From: Ascaris suum
Lineage: Eukaryota; Nematoda; Chromadorea; Rhabditida; Ascarididae
Length of the DNA: 64,000 nt
Assembly (NCBI GenBank): GCA_013433145.1
Contig: CM024170.1
Span: 13,305,866 to 13,369,865, forward strand
Reading direction: 5' to 3'
Position 1 is the stretch's first letter. Each line of letters opens with the position of its first letter. Below the pieces are notes generated by a model that had not been told where the DNA came from, made no database searches, and worked only from the letters and a program-made list of their open reading frames with translations. Shown here in pieces: positions 1-10,484 of the stretch. The position numbers and the translations under genes were made by a program.

Positions 1-2682
1 ATCATATTCGGAAATGAATTCCTCGCTTATAAACTTCGTCTCATTCAAGTAATATATGAAATACCTATCGATTTTCATTCAAATATTTTAATTTTGTATT
101 AAGCAAATAAAATTCTCTATAAAGCGACAATTAAGCCATATAATCCTGACTATGGAAAATTGAAAATGCTAATTTTTGACTTTTAATTTATGCAAAATGT
201 AGAGAGTAGAAAATAAGATACACTAATTGCGATATTGGTCTTATTTTGGCTGGCACATGCTATGATGGCTTACTATGACCATCATTTGTGATGTCTATTA
301 TACTATAGGTGATTACCTTTCGAGATTTTTATGTGTTTTCTCAAATTTCTTTGCGATTAAACTACATTTTTTGCTAAGTATACATTTGTATGTGAGAGTT
401 GTCATTTTTTTTTAATCTCTAAAGAGAGAAATATACGCCATTTTTAATAAAAATAACCACCTCCTCTCACATTATTTTATTAGGCAATTCTTTGGTGGAA
501 TTTTCTTATCAGTGCTACTTGTGATGATGATAAGAGATTCGATCTCGACCGAAACCTCCATCAACGCTATATGATAACAATGCATTTGCTCCTCTTCAAG
601 TGGGGTGTTTTTTTTCTACCTTTAGAGAGAAAGACTGGGAAAGAAAGTAAGAGAGAGTGAGTGAGAGAGATAAAAGAGAGAGAGAGATAGATAGAACGCA
701 AAGGAAAACAATCGTGTGAAATGCTTCTGTTTAACTACACAAACTTTACTTCCTATATGCATTGATCGCTTCCAATCGTTGTATTGTAATAATTCTCAAG
801 TAAGTCATATATGAATTGAAGCTCTGATAACTTTTATTTTTCAGTCTTTCGATCCCCTCGCCCATTATCGTATCGCTAATATGTACCCACAATCCACTAT
901 CGCTAATATTGCCCCACATCATTGCTCTTATTATCATACTATGTCGATTTTGCATTGAATATTGCAAATGTCGATTTGTCTATTTGTCCACCACTTTGTC
1001 CATACCTGTGTATTGCATCTTTGCATCCCCGATTCCATCAATTTTATCAAAATGTCTATTAGAGTCAAAAATGTTTAGCTTAATATCATTTTTTTTTCCA
1101 GCCTACGCCTTCTAGCTTGAGCAAACACCGACAAGGTAGCTTTTCGTTGGTTGAAGCTTATTTAAAGCAGCTTTTCAAATGTAGTCTTCAATTATGCTCC
1201 AAATTTAAATATATTTGGCACGTTCAATGTCATGTGGCATATTTACCCATTTCTGGGTGAAAATATATTGTTGAGAGCAAAGTTATTAATGCTAGCTGGC
1301 CGATATGCAAATTTTCTGAGTAATAATAAGTTCTTTAGAAATGAATTTGCATATCCAACATACTTGCTAGCATATAAAGTGTCAGAGAGACAAAATGAAC
1401 GAAAACGACGAGTATTGAAGTGATTCCTCTCCAAAATCGAAAGTGAAGCATGAAAATGTTCCAATTTTTTCAATAGCATAGAAAAATCTGATTATAATGA
1501 CGTCATTATCAAAAAATTCAACTTTATACGGCTATTCATTTACATAAAAGGATCAACGGTATGAATTCATGAAAAATTCCACCTAAGAAATTTTTTAAAA
1601 ACGCATTGAAACATTCGATTCGAATGCAAATTACTTACTTCGACTATCAAGTTTAAAGGGTATCGCTTGTGAAAGAATTTCTTTATCACCGATAGAAGTG
1701 AACAAATGCCGTTTAGTAGAGTCGGTGAAATTCGTTATGAATAGTGAAAACAATTTGTGAAAGGCACAAATAATTATTCAAGAATGAGATCTAATAATAG
1801 GAAAGCGCATTCGAAGAGTTGGCACATTATGCGCCTTCAAAATTCCGCTCATCACCTCAACAAGTTTATTGAGAAATATTTGCAAATAATAACATATCGA
1901 TAATGATGCCTTTATATTTTAAATGATATAATCGTTGATAAAACAAAAGGGATTTGATTCTCTATGATGCGACCGATATAAAGTATAATTCAATCATCGC
2001 TACGAAATATATTGATAAATTTCAATACTGGTAAAAGTTAGGAAAAAAAATTAAAATATAGACGAATAGAATATTCGAATCGGACATTTTAGTGGAGCAA
2101 TAATCGCCCCACTTTTGCAAAATATCGATAGTGAGATGTCCGAATTTGAAGTGCGAAAATATGTAGAAATTTAAACATTGTACTCTTTTAGTGCCAAAAG
2201 ATGATTGATTATGTGCGCTAAATTGTGCAAAGAGTTTTCGCTGTTTAAAAAAAAAACACTTTTCACCTCGTCGATTCGGTTTATTTAGGCGGATATTTCG
2301 ACGCCGATATGGAAAAATGGAGGAGATTGAAATGAAATAAGAACTGGAAGAGAAAGGAAGAAGAAGAAATGTGAAGGACAATGAACCATAAGTTCGAAAA
2401 AAAACAAAACAAGTCACTCATTTCTTCATTCATTTCTTCATTTCATTGCATTATGCTTTTGAACGCGTTTCATTTGAAATAAATTATCCATGAGTAATAA
2501 ATTCATCCCCAAATGCAACGCTGTGATTTTTCTGAACTATTTCGTATGCTTTTTTTTTCTCCACCAAATATCATAGAATCTATTAAATATACTTAATTAA
2601 AGTGTTGGTACAATTGAAGACGAGGATTTCCTAAAATGTCTGCAAATGCGAATCTATCAACAATGTTTTAGCTAATATGATA
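1..2682 (-). other. Left part of the first intron of the proposed ceh-13 gene (continues off the window)
   Basis: This AT-rich stretch lies downstream of the minus-strand Hox exon and holds no homeodomain exon that I can see on the minus strand: I looked for the reverse complement of the conserved WFQNRR segment and did not find it. The only notable composition is a GA-rich, GAGA-type tract at about 623-697. Open frames here are short, low in complexity and not convincing. It is therefore read as intron, with the homeodomain exon lying left of base 1. Confidence 0.45.
623..697. repeat. GA-rich simple sequence (GAGA-type tract)
   Basis: A run dominated by GAGA, GAAA and GATA words on the plus strand. 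It is a purine-rich simple sequence inside the proposed ceh-13 intron. GAGA tracts can bind chromatin factors in ecdysozoans, but no function can be read from sequence alone. Confidence 0.7.
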
Positions 2683-2683
2683 G

Positions 2684-2927
2684 CTTGCGGGACTTGGCAC
2701 CTTGCCGTCGATACGTTCTGCAGCAATTCTATTCGGCCACAAACGTTGTGGAAGACAAATTGCGCATCGTCGATCGAAACACAACGTCACGCATAAATCA
2801 ATTGCAGCGAGAGCAGATCGCAAAAACTGCATCAGCAACAACTGCAATACCATCACTCACTGCCTCTTCAGTTGTTGTAGACCAATGTGCGGCGGCGGTT
2901 GCTAACCCAATATCTCCCTCAAAATAG
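2684..2927 (+). CDS. Candidate terminal coding exon, unrecognised, antisense inside the proposed ceh-13 intron
   Basis: A plus-strand open frame ending in TAG at 2925-2927. It can start after a possible acceptor (TATGATAG, AG at 2681-2682). It encodes about 80 residues rich in Val, Ala, Thr, Ser and Gln, with a segment VVEDKLRIVDRNTTSRINQL that looks protein-like. Codon use is GC-richer than the surroundings and the codon-aligned reverse frame is broken by stops, which argues for the plus strand. Another plus frame is also open for part of it. I recognise no family. No upstream partner exon was found on the plus strand, so it could be a non-coding conserved block instead. It ends 85 bases before the Hox exon on the other strand. 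Confidence 0.25.
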
Positions 2928-3012
2928 CACTCATTAATTAGAATAAGCCTAGAACTTTAAGATAGTTCGACTGTTCATTTTTTTTCTGAGCGATGAATCA
3001 CCTCAATGTTAC

Positions 3013-3316
3013 CTGAATTCAATGTTTTGGTCGTATTCTTATATCGTGAACTACCATCATTTCGTCGTTCTTTGTCTCGATCGAGCATCCATCCATAGAT
3101 TGGAGTAGTGACGCTATGACAAATTGTTGGCATCGATATTGCACTACCGATGGACATTTCTGAGGACATTGATGCGGTCGTATGATATGGTGGAGGCGGA
3201 AAAGTGGATGAAGTAGACGGTGGACAGTAATAAGCATAGGTAGGAATCGTATGTGGTGGCATCGATGATGCACCACTACAACAACTATATGAATACGATG
3301 AATAGCCGTCCTCCAT
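3013..3316 (-). CDS. ceh-13: First coding exon of a labial/Hox1-like Hox gene (proposed ceh-13), partial gene
   Basis: The exon reads 101 codons plus one base from ATG at 3316 down to a good donor (TTCAG|GTAAC on the minus strand), so the intron is phase 1. An in-frame TGA shortly upstream of the ATG supports this start. The protein is rich in Ser, Tyr, Pro and Met (for example SSYSYSCCSG near the N-terminus) and carries PIYGWM at residues 72-77. This resembles the Exd/PBX-binding hexapeptide, with the residue before Trp changed from Pro to Gly; labial-class proteins also vary there (TYKWM). A charged linker follows (LDRDKERR). A second possible donor lies at GATG|GTAG (exon end 3055), also phase 1. 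Labial/ceh-13 proteins are nuclear anterior-patterning factors. The assignment rests on the motif plus the neighbouring Hox microRNA and lin-39-like gene; the homeodomain exon lies off the left edge, so orthology is unproven. Confidence 0.6.
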
Positions 3317-4646
3317 TCGTTGTGATCGTCGAAGTCAGGACTCAGTGTGCGCGCATCCAACAATGCCGTGAGGCAATGCTCACCAATCAACCAATGCGCC
3401 TCTCAGTTGGCACTCCTAGCTTTGCTTACCACAATAGATCGACGGCTAAGCATCCGAGGAAAATAGCTCGACGAGCATTGCAATCAACCACTGTGGTAGA
3501 GAGTGAGTCGACAATAAAATATGCCGGCAAACTTGGAGAGTGGAAAGCTTTCGGTCTTTAGCGGTGCTGTTAGTCGCACTCTGCTGTCTGTCGCTTTTTG
3601 ATAGGGCTATTTTCAACTTTTCGCTTCTCAGAGTGGTCGACAGACCGACGAAATATGGGTGATCAAGCCATTCGGTGTTGATAGTACCAGATATAACTGC
3701 TTCGTTTATTTGCACTTTCACGTGATAAATATAGATTTCTATTTGCTTCAAGCATATAAAATTCTCCATCCATCTATGATTTCATGTTCGTTGGCGTACC
3801 GCCTTTATGTCGTTTATATCACTCAAGCAAAGAAAGCGACTCTGTTGACCCTGAGAAAGAGGGAGAGGAAGCGACAGACAGGTAAACAGACCGAGACAGC
3901 GATCGGCACATCGATTCCTCTCGTAACATCTTTAACTGCTGATCCTGGATAGGATGTGAAAACACGTTGTTGATGTTACGCGTATGCACCAACACGACGA
4001 TCGTTGCGCCGATCGCTTTCTTATATGTTCGCGGGGCCATAAAATCAGGTAGGGCGTGACTTGGCGTTTAGCCACCACGTTCAAAGAGTATGAGAGATGA
4101 GAGAGCACAACGCAATCGCAGTTTTTGCCTTCTTCATTGAACGTCGGTACGCGTTGCTTATTGTGCGTGTGTTATATGTTGATTGGACGTACATCTGCAG
4201 CAAGTGTGCATATAAGCTTATCCTATTCCATTGAATTCCTCATTTATTTTACATTAAACCTCAACAAATTGTTAAGAGCGCTTGCAATACAGTAGCTGGC
4301 AGCTAGCTAGTCCTTTCCAATGCTACGGTAATCGCTAGTGTTTTCGATAGACTAAGATACTTTGATGAACGCAATTCGTCAGTGAGTATAATTTTCGAGT
4401 GTTTTATGCTTGTATCGGCTGTCACTAACTATTGTTACTTCATACTCGTAATGAATTTCACTATGTATCGCGTTTTTTTTTTTGAATTTATTCTCTATTC
4501 AGTTTTTTTTTTCAAGACGATAATCTATTGTTGATCGAGAATGCACTGACTTATCGCAATCGGTGGTTACTTTCAGACCGGAAATACTGGTTGCACACTA
4601 AACGATACATGGCACTATTATTGCCAATTCTATGCACTATTCAATC
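3317..4646 (-). promoter_or_regulatory. 5' flank of the proposed ceh-13 gene and upstream region of the microRNA
   Basis: This block is GC-richer than average in two patches (about 3320-3640 and 3840-4200). On the minus strand there is a TATAAG box at 4025-4020 and a TTTATGG word at 4043-4037. On the plus strand a TATAAG box at 4211-4216 lies about 440 bases upstream of the microRNA hairpin and could belong to its primary transcript. TGTCTGTC-type words occur at about 3584-3593 and, on the minus strand, about 3873-3880. Several open frames cross it but none is supported by splice sites or a recognisable product. Promoter function is inferred from position only. Confidence 0.4.
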
Positions 4647-4728
4647 GTCCGGATGGTTTACCCTGTAGAAGCGTGTTTATCTGCACATTTCAAAATAAGC
4701 TCGTCTCTACAGGCAGGACCTTCCAGGC
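4647..4728 (+). ncRNA. mir-993: Hox-cluster microRNA precursor, mir-10 superfamily (mir-993 / mir-231 type)
   Basis: The 5p arm at 4659-4680 begins TACCCTGTAGA, the miR-10-family 5' end. The 3p arm at about 4696-4718 contains AAGCTCGTCTCTACAGG, which I recall as the core of insect miR-993-3p. It also starts with TAAGCTCGT and ends ACAGGCAG, as in C. elegans miR-231, making it a bridge between the two. The arms pair almost completely across a loop of about 15 bases, with mismatches only near 4660-4661, 4670 and 4674; the stem extends outward through GG/CC at 4655-4656/4719-4720 and further to about 4647/4728. In insects mir-993 sits between Hox3 and Dfd, and in C. elegans mir-231 lies in the ceh-13/lin-39 region, so the location fits. 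It reads on the same strand as the proposed lin-39 and opposite to the proposed ceh-13. Which arm is dominant cannot be told from sequence. Confidence 0.93.
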
Positions 4729-5632
4729 TTCTATGACCAATCGGACATCAACGTTTCAAGAGAAATCCACTACAGTAACATCGTCTTCTACTCACATTTA
4801 CGATGAAAAAAAAACTCATGCGAACATTGTTAGAGCAATTCGTTGCCGTTTTTTTTTGACTCGTCAAAACGTGAATATTATCGATCGAAATGTTCGAACG
4901 ATTTCGGCAAGTCGTTTTGTCAACTTATTCCCTTTGAAGTTTACCGCTCCGAATACTTGACATGGTAGCACCATCAATCGCTACATTCCATTAAACGAAA
5001 CGGCACACTGCTCATGCAACGGAAATAAGAGGTGATGTCATTCCAATGCACGAAACGAACGGCACTATGATGATGATTACACAACAGACAATTCAAGTAG
5101 CTTCATTCGTATTTATTTATGCATATACAATGATTATTCGACACTAAGAATGGCGTTTTGTCAATTACTCACATCTAAAATTTGATAATGAGTGCTTATT
5201 AAATCATTGATAAATTGAATTTATTATACAATTGGCGAAAAAATTCATTGCAATATTTTCGATATTTATATCGAATGTATATAAAATATGGACTATTTCT
5301 TTATTTGTACTTTTGCATTTCTTAAGCCGCATTATGTCTGTTGATATTCGTATATGTCTATGTCTGTCTGTATGCTTGGTATGTCTGTGTCTTATTTCAA
5401 CTTGCGAAAGACTAAAAGTGGAGCAGTGAAATTTGATATGTACAATGAACACCTTGAAATGATCTCATATATCGGCTTTTATTGTGACCCACTAACATGG
5501 AAGAAATTTATAGCATGCAAATGTACTAAATGATTGCATATTTTCTGTACTTTTTGAGTTGGTCCTAAAAATGACATTTTTTTGTAGATCCGCACAATTC
5601 ATTAGATCATCTAAGTAATGAAGGTGTATCTT

Positions 5633-5690
5633 ATCATTTGTGGAACCGGTTGGTCAGATGAGGAGAACGCAAAAGCGCACATCGTTCCAG
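5633..5690 (+). repeat. Dispersed repeat copy A (partner near 53492-53550)
   Basis: About 58 bases here align to 53492-53550 on the same strand, with shared words such as ATTT-TG-AA--GGTTG, GAGG, AAAAGC and CACAT-TCGT. Divergence is substantial. A stem-loop formed by CAGATGAG (5655-5662) and CTCATCTG (5691-5698), plus an inner GAACG/CGTTC pairing (5665-5669/5683-5687), overlaps it. Confidence 0.4.
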
Positions 5691-7652
5691 CTCATCTGGT
5701 GTGCTGTTTCGCCTGTTCTTTTCTACGATCTATGCAGAAATGCATTATGCGGCATTAATTTATGCAAACCGACAGTGCAAATATGATAGAAATGGAGAAC
5801 CTGTATATATGCCGTTGCACAGGTCGATAGATATGCAATATGAAGGCGTCCTTGGCCCCTATACGGAGTGAAAAAGAAAAGCGGAACAAAGGCTATCTTT
5901 TTAATGGGGTTATGCTTGTATTAACTGCTTAGCATCTGAAATGCCAGCATCGTAAAAACTGTCAACCGAGGAGGTATTCAAGCAGGAGCTGCAGCATTTG
6001 GCGGCTTCAATCCACCTCATGAGTTGTTCCCTTTTTACACCCTTCAGCTTCATCTATCAACTTCTGAAGGAATTACGGACACTTAAATATATCTAAGAAC
6101 TAGTTTGCATTTTACAGCCCACTACATAGCATTCTACACTTTTCAGGTCATTATTGTAAATACAAGAAGGATTCAGCTATGGAAATTCGTATGAGCGGTC
6201 GATTCGGTTAAACTACGATTATAGTGTTGCACATACTTTATTTTTATTAGTAATTTATGAAAGCGGTCGTTTAATGAGTGCAACCTCCAAAAAACGCAAA
6301 TCGTGCAAGCTGCATTAGCACGTTTTTTTTTTCGATTCTTTTCTTCTGCGAATGTAAGAAATTAACGTGTATTAATGTGATTAGTCCTCTTGTGGTTGAA
6401 TAATCACCGCTCTTTCTCATAGAGAAAAGAAAAATTGAAGTGTACAAAAAATTTTTTTTTCATTTCAGTGATTTTTTTTCTTTTTTTTTTGCATTCATCT
6501 TTGATGCTTTAAAGCAAGAAATTACTTCCAATTAATGATTTATAATTGAGTAATTGAGTTACTATACTAGAATAATTTAAAAATTCTTTCTTTTATTTCG
6601 TTAAAATGCTTTTGAAATTTTCTAATATAAGATTTTCAACTTTATATGATAATATATTTCGAAGAAATTTGAGAGAACTTTTTTTTTGTTTTCAGTTCTA
6701 TTTTATTGCAAACTACACTATTTTTTTTGCGATATCTAATGGACGTCATTGAGATCTACACCTCAAGTTGGAAAGGACACCGGAAGAGTATGCAACGGAT
6801 CCCTAACCAAACGCTTTACTGCAATGTCGGTTACTTTAAATTTCCAATTCATTCGTGCATCTATTTATATTTATCTGTTTGTTTGTTTATAAAATCGATT
6901 TGTTTCGACGATTCAAAAAAAAAAAGCTGAACTAATAATCTTTGATCTTTACAGTCTAAATTCTGAAATGATCTCATAAACGAAAGTCGAGCGAGTATGC
7001 TTCTATAGGAAGGTCTCATTTATGCGATAAATCTCTCATTTCATTGATAAAATGAAACAAAATTGAATTTTTTTTTTCAAAAATTTGAATATGAATTTTT
7101 TTATCATATTCAAATTTTTTCATGTAGAATGATTGAAATATAAAATACGAAATAAAATAATCTATATTATTCTATAATATTTCTTAGAATTTTAGCTATT
7201 GATAAAATAAATCTATACTATTCGAATTGAACTATTAGTTTTTTTTTTGCTGGATTTCTTCGAATTTTAGCTATTAAAAACGATTTATATGGGAAGTGAT
7301 CTCTATGTTTCGAAAATCCCGCTAATCACAATAAATATATAAAAATGTGCATAAACTTGTTAATAATCTCTCAGAATTTTGCAAATATATTTGTTGTTTA
7401 CTATGGAAAATTTATAAAAATAGGTTTTTAGTATATTCTAGTAACTTCTGAATTATTATTATTTTTTTCTTTTATGATAAGATTTAATGACTCAATTGAC
7501 TAGTTTATGACAAATACTTTAGAAATGAGTTGTTATTCATTATTTTTTCATTATCGATGAAATATTTTCCTCTCATAAGAAACCAATTTCTTATGCAAAA
7601 GCAAATAAAATAACAGCGCAAAGTGGTTTCCTCTAGCTTCATTAAGTGATGA

Positions 7653-7666
7653 GGGGGGGGGGGGGG
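7653..7666 (+). repeat. Homopolymer of 14 G
   Basis: An uninterrupted run of 14 G in otherwise AT-rich DNA. An 11-G run occurs at 21142-21152. Such runs are rare in this base composition and are prone to length error in assemblies. Confidence 0.9.
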
Positions 7667-10313
7667 TTTGAAAATTCAAATTTATTCCTTAAGAATTTGA
7701 GCAATCAATTAAATAATTCAACATATCTCTTTTAAAGTCATATTTAATGAAGCAACATTCTACAATATTAATAAATTTTCTAATTATATATATACGATAG
7801 TTTGAGTTTTTTTATTCTTTGTTCAAAAGTTTCGTTCGAATCATCGATTTGCTTTATTGGATAGATTCGTCGTATAACAATATGTCGATATGTTGCCATT
7901 TTTAAGTGAACTAAAATAATATTGACACTATTAAAAGTTAATTAATTCTCTTTTTTTCTAACTAATTTAATTAAATTCTTTATTTCCTTATTAAAAAGTG
8001 AATCTTAATATTCGTTACACATAGATAGATATATACTTCAACTTTTAAAGAGAAATATGCTAACGAAGAATTATAAATTCGTTATAATTTGCATTATTAT
8101 TATACAAGAAATATGATCAATGAGCTAAACGAAAAAAAAAAGTTCATTAATGCAGCTGAATTCTATGCGATTCTTGAACAGACAAACATAAACACAAAAA
8201 AAAAGAGAGAAAACGTTCCTCATCAAATGCGATGCATTTGCTCGTAATTGATAACTTACCGTTGGTTGTTGTTGTTGTCGTTTTTTTCAACAATATCAAC
8301 GATTAATCCACGATGCAAAACTCAATCTCTCTCAGATATATCATCTTATGGCATCGAAACACAAGAAATAATCATACTTGTTTTATTTTGTTGAAGTAAT
8401 ATTGCATAAGTTTTAAATAAGAGTAGATATTTTCCGAATTATCGACTTTTGTATTTCTTCGTTTCCTTTTTTTTTCCCCACTACAGTTTCAATATCTTTC
8501 GATAATTCGTATATTTTTCTTTCAGCAACAATTTGTTTCCTCGTTTCTTCTATGTTTGAAAGAAGTTATAGCAAACTTCGCTATTGATTCGTGCATGGCT
8601 GGTTTAATCAATCGACCTTCTGAATTCTGGATGAATAATTAATTCGGGAACAGTAATGCACCTATCTAAGCAATCTATCGAATAATCGACGAAAAGTACG
8701 CATATTGGAATGAAAGATTTTGAAGACTGAACGGAGGAAATTCCAAGCGCTTCTGATATTCGTACGCTAAAGAACCATACGATCGATACAAAAATCTCTT
8801 AATAAAGTAAGGTTTTTCTATTCGACTCAAAACTGGTCTAAGAAATAGAGGCTATATAGATGATCTACACTATTATGATGTGATCTTGGTACAACGTTTG
8901 ACAGTATAGTCTAATAAAGATTAATTAAAAAATTATATAATTTGCTAGAGAGGAATTTTTTAAAAAATAGATCTAGAAATTTCTCAGTTAATTCTAAGTG
9001 GTTTTTTTTCAATAATTCAATTCGGTTATTATTCATAATATTTAATACTAAACGTTAATATTTATAATATTTCATTTATTAAAATCTAATGTGTAATTAT
9101 TATATTGTTGAAATTTTTATTTAATTAATTTAATCAAATCGTTTTCACAAATTGTGAATTTTTTTTTCCATTTTTTTCCATTTTTTTTTTCGAAAAAGTC
9201 GTAAACTTTCATTCGACTTTTTTTTTTCCTTTTCTATAATTCATGCAATATAGCACGATTATTCGTTTGGTATGTACCTTTTTTTTTTTTTTTGTTATAG
9301 CATTGCGAACAAAATAGATAAAAATTTTATCACGATGAGTGGTTGTTTACGATTCAATGGAACGTCGCCATCGAATAGCAATGAAATTGTTATCAATTTT
9401 TTTTTTTTTTTTTACAATTTTGCTGCTCGATTATATTCTCTTTTCTCTCTACAGATTTTTTTTTACCTTCTTTTTTTTTAGACGTTACTTTTATGTTCAT
9501 TGGAAATTATTCACTATGAGATTATTCGTTTGAGATGTTTCTTTTTTTGGATTTAGAATCCATGAACTTTAGAAAAAAAAATTGAAATTTGGAAAACATT
9601 AATACGAGGAAGTACTTCGTCATCTATATTATAGTTTTTGAAATAGGCAAATAGTGGGCAGTATATTTAGAACATTTCCGTTCATTCGATAAATATCGAA
9701 TTTGAATGATAAGTCTTTTTGAATCTTAAATTAGTAGAGAATCTCAAAAAAAAATCTCCTTTATTGATCTATCGTATGAGATTAAAGATTAATTACTCGA
9801 TTTCTACAGTGAAATGTACGTTATCATTTTTGCAATTGATGTGGACAATATTTGCATTTATGATAGAAATACAATTTTGTATTTCGTAATTGCATCATTT
9901 TTATATAATTTGCAAGAAAAAAAAATTTGCAAATCAGAAATGCGCATGCACTTTCAATAAAGTTCTTGTGTGTAGAATAGAGAATTTTGATGCATTTTCA
10001 TATTGTGCTGGATGTGGCTTTCACGAGGTACAAGTTGATAGAATTGAGCTTTTCAGGCATATATTCATCGCTGCGATTCCATCAGCAGTATTGTAGTGCT
10101 AAAGTTGCATTAGTGAAAATTGCTTTCATATACTATAAAATACTGTGATTTCGAGGGGGGCACACCAGACCGCTTCCCCCACCTCCCCTCGCCCACTTCT
10201 TAAAAGGTTTTATCTTCTGCTTTTATTTTAGATGATTGCACAATGATACTGCAATTTTAAAGAACCTGATCCCAAATTTCGTCTTTTCCTCACCTCATCT
10301 CTTTTTATTGCAG

Positions 10314-10484
10314 CTTCCCTCCCTTCCTTTCGCACCTCTCGCTAGACAAATTATCATCGAAACTCGGAACTCGTCATCAAAACGATTCAGCGTTGAAGAC
10401 GACACACTCGATAATGCCTCTATGATCCAGCTGGCTCCTGTGGTCTTTAGCACGGCCTCTACGTCTTGCACGTCGGTTGCGTGA
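10314..10484 (+). CDS. Candidate terminal coding exon, unrecognised
   Basis: A pyrimidine-rich tract ending TTTATTGCAG (AG at 10312-10313) is followed by 56 codons and a TGA. The reading frame is GC-rich at third positions and gives a protein-like tail (RQIIIETRNSSSKRFSVEDD, then a hydrophobic and Ser/Thr-rich end) reminiscent of a cytoplasmic C-terminal tail, though I cannot name a family. The codon-aligned frame on the minus strand is also open, which weakens the case. No upstream partner exon is evident, so it could equally be a conserved non-coding element. Confidence 0.3.
   Translation, partial: LPSLPFAPLARQIIIETRNSSSKRFSVEDDTLDNASMIQLAPVVFSTASTSCTSVA

Larger units (their letters stand above)
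4729..10313. other. AT-rich non-coding DNA
   Basis: Nothing in this stretch looks like a gene. It is dominated by poly-A and poly-T runs, very AT-rich sequence from about 6.3 to 9.9 kb, and short open frames of low complexity. Items worth naming separately are the stem-loop and dispersed repeat at 5633-5698, a TGTCTGTC-rich patch at about 5336-5395, and a 14-base G run at 7653-7666. Confidence 0.6.

Noticed and set aside
2202..2211. TGATTGATTA and other TGATNNAT words as Hox/PBX sites
   Set aside because: Such words are common by chance in AT-rich DNA; only the one at 50033-50040, in the promoter block, is mentioned.
3019..3390. Minus-strand 123-codon frame overlapping the ceh-13-like exon
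   Set aside because: A shifted frame of the same exon, His/Ile/Val-rich with no motif; the frame with PIYGWM and the supported ATG is preferred.
3253..3561. Plus-strand 102-codon open frame opposite the ceh-13-like exon
   Set aside because: It is the antisense shadow of the minus-strand coding exon and its flank, with no splice or domain support.
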